The notes under the pieces are model-generated. The model did no database searches and was not told where the DNA came from. It was given only the letters and a program-made list of their open reading frames with translations. Shown here piece by piece: positions 7,107 to 7,375 of a stretch of DNA of 7,375 bases (position 1 is the first letter of the stretch; each line of letters starts with the position of its first letter). The DNA comes from Enterobacteriaceae bacterium UBA2655 (lineage in GTDB: Bacteria; Pseudomonadota; Gammaproteobacteria; Enterobacterales; Enterobacteriaceae), in contig DENB01000022.1 of assembly GCA_002359495.1 (NCBI GenBank), forward strand, positions 389 to 7,763. Reading direction: 5' to 3'. The position numbers and the translations under genes were made by a program.

Positions 7107-7375
7107 TCGCCCGCTGGCTGGCGCCAGGGCTGATCGCCGCGCTGCTGCTGTGCGGCGTCGCGCTGCTGGCTTTTGGTGCCCTGTGGCACTCCGCCCCGCA
7201 AATCGCCTGGCGCAGCCTGTTGCAGGACGACTACCTGCATCATGTGATCCTGTTCTCTTTCTGGCAGGCGTCGCTCTCGGCGCTGTTTTCGGTGCTGCCG
7301 GCGATCGCGCTGGCGCGGGCGCTCTGGCGGCGGCGCTTTCCTGGACGCGCGTTGCTGCTGCGCCTGTGCGCCATG
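7082..7375 (+). CDS. thiP: Thiamine/TPP ABC transporter permease ThiP, 5' part (3' end outside the window)
   Basis: ThiP is the inner-membrane permease that works with ThiB and the ATPase ThiQ. ATG at 7082 opens a frame that runs to the last base, giving 98 residues. It begins MATRGQPLIARWLAPG and continues to ARALWRRRFPGRALLLRLCAM, close to E. coli MATRRQPLIPGW and ARALYRRRFPGRLALLRLCAM. Two hydrophobic stretches are visible, residues about 15-33 (first membrane helix) and about 58-80 (VILFSFWQASLSALFSVLPAIAL, start of the permease domain). The start lies 25 bases inside thiB in another frame with only a weak ribosome binding site, so translation is probably coupled to thiB. thiQ would be expected downstream. 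E. coli ThiP is about 536 residues, so less than one fifth is seen here. Confidence 0.95.
   Translation, partial: MATRGQPLIARWLAPGLIAALLLCGVALLAFGALWHSAPQIAWRSLLQDDYLHHVILFSFWQASLSALFSVLPAIALARALWRRRFPGRALLLRLCAM

Overview
The window is an ordinary-looking core chromosomal segment of an enteric gammaproteobacterium (Enterobacterales). The gene order leuB-leuC-leuD / setA / sgrS / sgrR / thiB-thiP is the one known from Escherichia coli, and every protein reads as a close relative of its E. coli counterpart over its visible length. The DNA is clearly GC-rich, and the SgrS RNA is shorter than in E. coli. This would fit a genus outside Escherichia/Salmonella, for example in the Erwiniaceae, but I cannot assign the genus from this sequence alone.

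Layout. Positions 1-2803 hold the 3' part of the leucine operon on the plus strand: the last 260 codons of leuB, then complete leuC and leuD, with gaps of 4 and 3 bases. A 12-bp perfect stem-loop at 2810-2837 ends the operon and also ends setA, which arrives from the other side. setA (minus strand, 4017 to 2839) encodes an MFS sugar exporter. Upstream of it on the same strand lies SgrS (about 4216 to 4084), a glucose-phosphate-stress small RNA recognised by its base-pairing segment, its Hfq-type hairpin and its terminator. sgrR (4272-5933, plus strand) is divergent from sgrS and encodes the transcription activator of sgrS. After sgrR come a candidate promoter, a TPP riboswitch (about 5973-6061), a candidate Shine-Dalgarno-sequestering hairpin, thiB (thiamine-binding periplasmic protein, GTG start) and the first 98 codons of thiP, which overlaps thiB by 25 bases.

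How the genes work together. There are three modules: leucine biosynthesis (LeuC/LeuD isomerase and LeuB dehydrogenase); sugar-phosphate stress relief (SgrR senses stress and activates sgrS, SgrS silences sugar-uptake mRNAs, SetA exports sugar); and thiamine/TPP uptake under TPP feedback.

The points most worth a second look are in the RNA. SgrS is only about 130 nt and has no recognisable SgrT reading frame; a 16-codon ORF with a good ribosome binding site sits in the equivalent place and runs into the base-pairing segment. The leader of thiB shows a readable switch: a 9-bp helix competing with riboswitch stem P1, and a hairpin covering the thiB ribosome binding site and start codon. I saw no mobile element, CRISPR array, tRNA or rRNA, and nothing that looks like a new defence or metabolic system.
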